The translations under genes and the position numbers were made by a program. From CBDDRG01 sp965232975 (GTDB lineage: Bacteria > Pseudomonadota > Gammaproteobacteria > Pseudomonadales > Porticoccaceae), in NCBI GenBank assembly GCA_965232975.1, contig CBDDRG010000103.1, positions 1 through 24,030 of the forward strand: a stretch of DNA of 24,030 nucleotides. The letters run 5' to 3'. Shown here in pieces: positions 22,779 through 24,030 of the stretch (position 1 is the stretch's first letter; each line of letters begins with the position of its first letter). The notes beneath the pieces are model-generated. The model made no database searches. It saw only the letters and a program-made list of their open reading frames with translations, and was not told where the DNA came from.

Positions 22779-23782
22779 ACGACCTGATACTTTACACGAC
22801 TGAAGACGGCCGGAGCCAAATCAAGCTCCGCACGGAGAATCAGACCGTCTGGCTGACGCAGCTTGAGATGGCGGAACTCTTCGATGCCACGAAGCAGAAC
22901 ATTTCCCTGCACCTGAAGAATCTCTTCGGGGACGGGGAGCTGGACGAGAGGGCAGTTGTCAAGGAATCCTTGACAACTGCCGCCGACGGCAAGCGCTACT
23001 CGACACTGCTCTACAACCTCGACGCCATTCTGGCCGTGGGCTACCGGGTGCGCTCGCCGCGTGGCGTGCAGTTCCGGCGCTGGGCCTCCACCATCCTGAA
23101 GGAATACCTGCTCAAGGGTTTCGCCATGGATGACGAGCGGCTGAAGAACCCTGACGGTCGCCCCGACTACTTCGACGAGATGCTGGCGCGCATCCGTGAT
23201 ATCCGAGCCTCCGAAAAGCGCTTTTACCAGAAGGTGCGCGAGCTTTTTGCCCTGAGCAGTGACTACGACAAGACAGACACGGCCACGCAGGGCTTCTTCG
23301 CCACGGTGCAGAACCTTCTGATCTTCGCCGTGACGCGGAAAACCGCCGCCGAACTCATCACGGCACGGGCGAATCCCGCCGATCCGCATTTTGGTTTGCT
23401 CGCCTGGAAGGGCGACAAGGTGTGCAAGGCGGACATCCTCGTGGCGAAGAACTACCTGACCGAGGACGAAATCGACACCCTGAACCGGCTGGTGGTCATC
23501 TTCCTGGAAACCGCCGAGCTGCGCGCCAAGAGCCGCCAGGAGACGCGCATGAGTTTCTGGAAGGGAAATGTGGACCAGATCATCACTTCCAACGGCTTCC
23601 CACTGCTGGCTCACGCGGGCGCCATCAGCCATGAACAGATGGAGAGCAAGACGAGCGCCCTCTATCTCGATTACGACCAGCGCCGGAAAATCCAGGAAGC
23701 GCTGGCAGCCGATCAACAGGACGAAGCCGAACTGAAGGCGCTGGAAAGCAGGATCACGGACCGCAAAGGGACGGAGTCATGA
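22775..23782 (+). CDS. rhuM: RhuM family protein
   Basis: A 335-aa protein of the RhuM (virulence_RhuM) family, named from a Salmonella pathogenicity island gene. The N-terminus has a phage-antirepressor-like winged-helix region (VWLTQLEMAELFDATKQNISLHLKNLF, then LYNLDAILAVGYRV and GVQFRRWAS). The C-terminal half has TDTATQGFFATVQN and the Fic/Doc-like HPFxDGN is absent. RhuM genes often sit inside type I restriction operons beside hsdM and hsdS; their role there is unknown, with regulation or toxin-like activity proposed for relatives. The start overlaps the hsdM remnant stop, and its own stop overlaps the ATPase start, both as ATGA. The ribosome site is poor, which suggests that it depended on coupling to hsdM. 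Confidence 0.9.
   Translation: MNDLILYTTEDGRSQIKLRTENQTVWLTQLEMAELFDATKQNISLHLKNLFGDGELDERAVVKESLTTAADGKRYSTLLYNLDAILAVGYRVRSPRGVQFRRWASTILKEYLLKGFAMDDERLKNPDGRPDYFDEMLARIRDIRASEKRFYQKVRELFALSSDYDKTDTATQGFFATVQNLLIFAVTRKTAAELITARANPADPHFGLLAWKGDKVCKADILVAKNYLTEDEIDTLNRLVVIFLETAELRAKSRQETRMSFWKGNVDQIITSNGFPLLAHAGAISHEQMESKTSALYLDYDQRRKIQEALAADQQDEAELKALESRITDRKGTES
22951..22981. repeat. Perfect 15-bp palindrome inside rhuM
   Basis: ggcagttgtcaagga (22951-22965), one base, then its exact reverse complement (22967-22981). It encodes the conserved AVVKESLTTAA segment, so part of the symmetry may come from the protein sequence. It would form a strong hairpin in mRNA or a dimer-binding site in DNA. 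Confidence 0.8.
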
Positions 23783-23889
23783 CTGACCCGAAAAAGCACG
23801 CGCATGAAAGCTTTGCTGACTTGCCTGCGTTGGCGAGGCATCTACGCAGCGAGTTGAAAACCAAGAAATTCGTTCTGCTTTACGCCTAT
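23779..23889 (+). pseudogene. AAA-type ATPase of the hsd locus, 5' fragment cut by an IS
   Basis: The frame starts MTDPKKHAHESFADLPALAR and continues through LKTKKFVLLYAY (37 codons). It then runs into the IS terminal repeat and stops at 23925 after 11 foreign codons. I recall this N-terminus from AAA-family ATPases that accompany rhuM in type I loci, in which LLYAY is followed directly by a P-loop of the form NGTGKT. The insertion therefore falls at the last residue before the expected Walker A. The start overlaps the rhuM stop as ATGA. The rest of the gene, if retained, would lie beyond the IS and outside the window. Confidence 0.7.
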
Positions 23890-23890
23890 A

Positions 23891-23917
23891 GAGTTATAAC
23901 TGAATCTGGTGTTCACA
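23891..23917 (+). repeat. Left terminal inverted repeat of the right-hand IS
   Basis: Starts gagttat, then five bases, then aatctggtgtt and cac. The blocks and spacing equal the outer end of the repeat at 139-113 read on the minus strand: 7 and 11 identical bases around a 5-base mismatch block. Partly mismatched left and right repeats are normal for IS elements. Confidence 0.65.
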
Positions 23918-23930
23918 GGAATTGAAAAGT

Positions 23931-23995
23931 AGCGGTGTATCTGGTTGATTTGTTGTCGCCAAACAAGTCAATCAACACACAGGAGATACACCGCT
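23931..23995 (+). promoter_or_regulatory. Hairpin enclosing the transposase ribosome site
   Basis: A perfect 12-bp inverted repeat (agcggtgtatct at 23931-23942, complement at 23984-23995) ends one base before the transposase ATG. An inner 7-bp pair (23944-23950 with 23970-23976) extends the stem around a 19-base loop. The AGGAG ribosome site (23981-23985) lies at the junction of the bulge and the outer stem. The fold would limit transposase translation from read-through transcripts, as known for IS10 and IS50. Confidence 0.7.
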
Positions 23996-24030
23996 ATGAG
24001 CAAGAGTAACTTTGTTGGATTGGCGGGTCG
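23996..24030 (+). CDS. Putative transposase, N-terminal fragment
   Basis: Eleven full codons (MSKSNFVGLAG) are visible before the window ends. AGGAG lies 10 bases upstream within the hairpin. Identification as the transposase rests on its position and orientation just inside the IS left end, not on the peptide, which is too short to recognise. Confidence 0.45.
   Translation, partial: MSKSNFVGLAG

Larger units (their letters stand above)
23891..24030 (+). mobile_element. Left end of an IS256-like insertion sequence (continues past window)
   Basis: The element begins at about 23891 with a terminal repeat matching, in inverted form, the IS end at 113-139. It carries an RBS-region hairpin and a transposase start at 23996. 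It interrupts an ATPase gene. The rest of the element and its target duplication lie outside the window, so the family rests on the shared terminal repeat. Confidence 0.6.

Overview
The window looks like chromosome from a G+C-rich, haem-rich proteobacterium. I would guess a gamma- or betaproteobacterium, because of the NirB-like/multihaem cytochrome operon, NhaA, LemA/TPM proteins and HSL-type esterases. There is no rRNA or other marker to fix the taxon. Both edges lie in insertion sequences that look IS256-like: the left edge holds the 3' end of a transposase and its right terminal repeat (1-139), and the right edge holds a left terminal repeat and a transposase start (23891-24030).

Region 1 (461-5406, + strand) is a five-gene redox operon. 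It encodes a flavoprotein with a NirB-like FAD/NAD core, a BFD-type [2Fe-2S] domain and a five-helix membrane domain carrying two H-x13-H pairs. It is followed by a membrane-anchored c-type cytochrome with 11 haem motifs, a Tll0287-like monohaem protein, a small cytochrome c and a Vitreoscilla-type globin. Read together, the genes suggest an electron path from cytoplasmic NAD(P)H across the inner membrane to periplasmic haems, with a globin that may handle NO or O2.

Region 2 (5448-16081) is mostly housekeeping or accessory: a ~157-bp palindromic element, nhaA, a short glycogen phosphorylase, a host-attachment family protein, a lemA-TPM-TPM operon, two HSL-family esterases, a membrane-anchored hypothetical protein, a metallophosphoesterase and a small membrane protein. 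Small structures here include a 15-bp tandem repeat, a triple Shine-Dalgarno repeat and a clear hairpin terminator.

Region 3 (16130-23890) is a disturbed type I restriction locus. hsdR and hsdS are intact, but hsdM survives only as its first ~31 codons. Between hsdS and that remnant sits a pair with visibly lower G+C: a ParB-like protein and a D12-class (Dam-like) adenine methylase, overlapping by ATGA. After the remnant come rhuM and the start of an AAA-type ATPase, which the right-hand IS cuts just before where its P-loop is expected. The locus therefore has the restriction and specificity subunits without their own methyltransferase, plus an unrelated methylase cassette. This and the redox operon are the two parts most worth following up.
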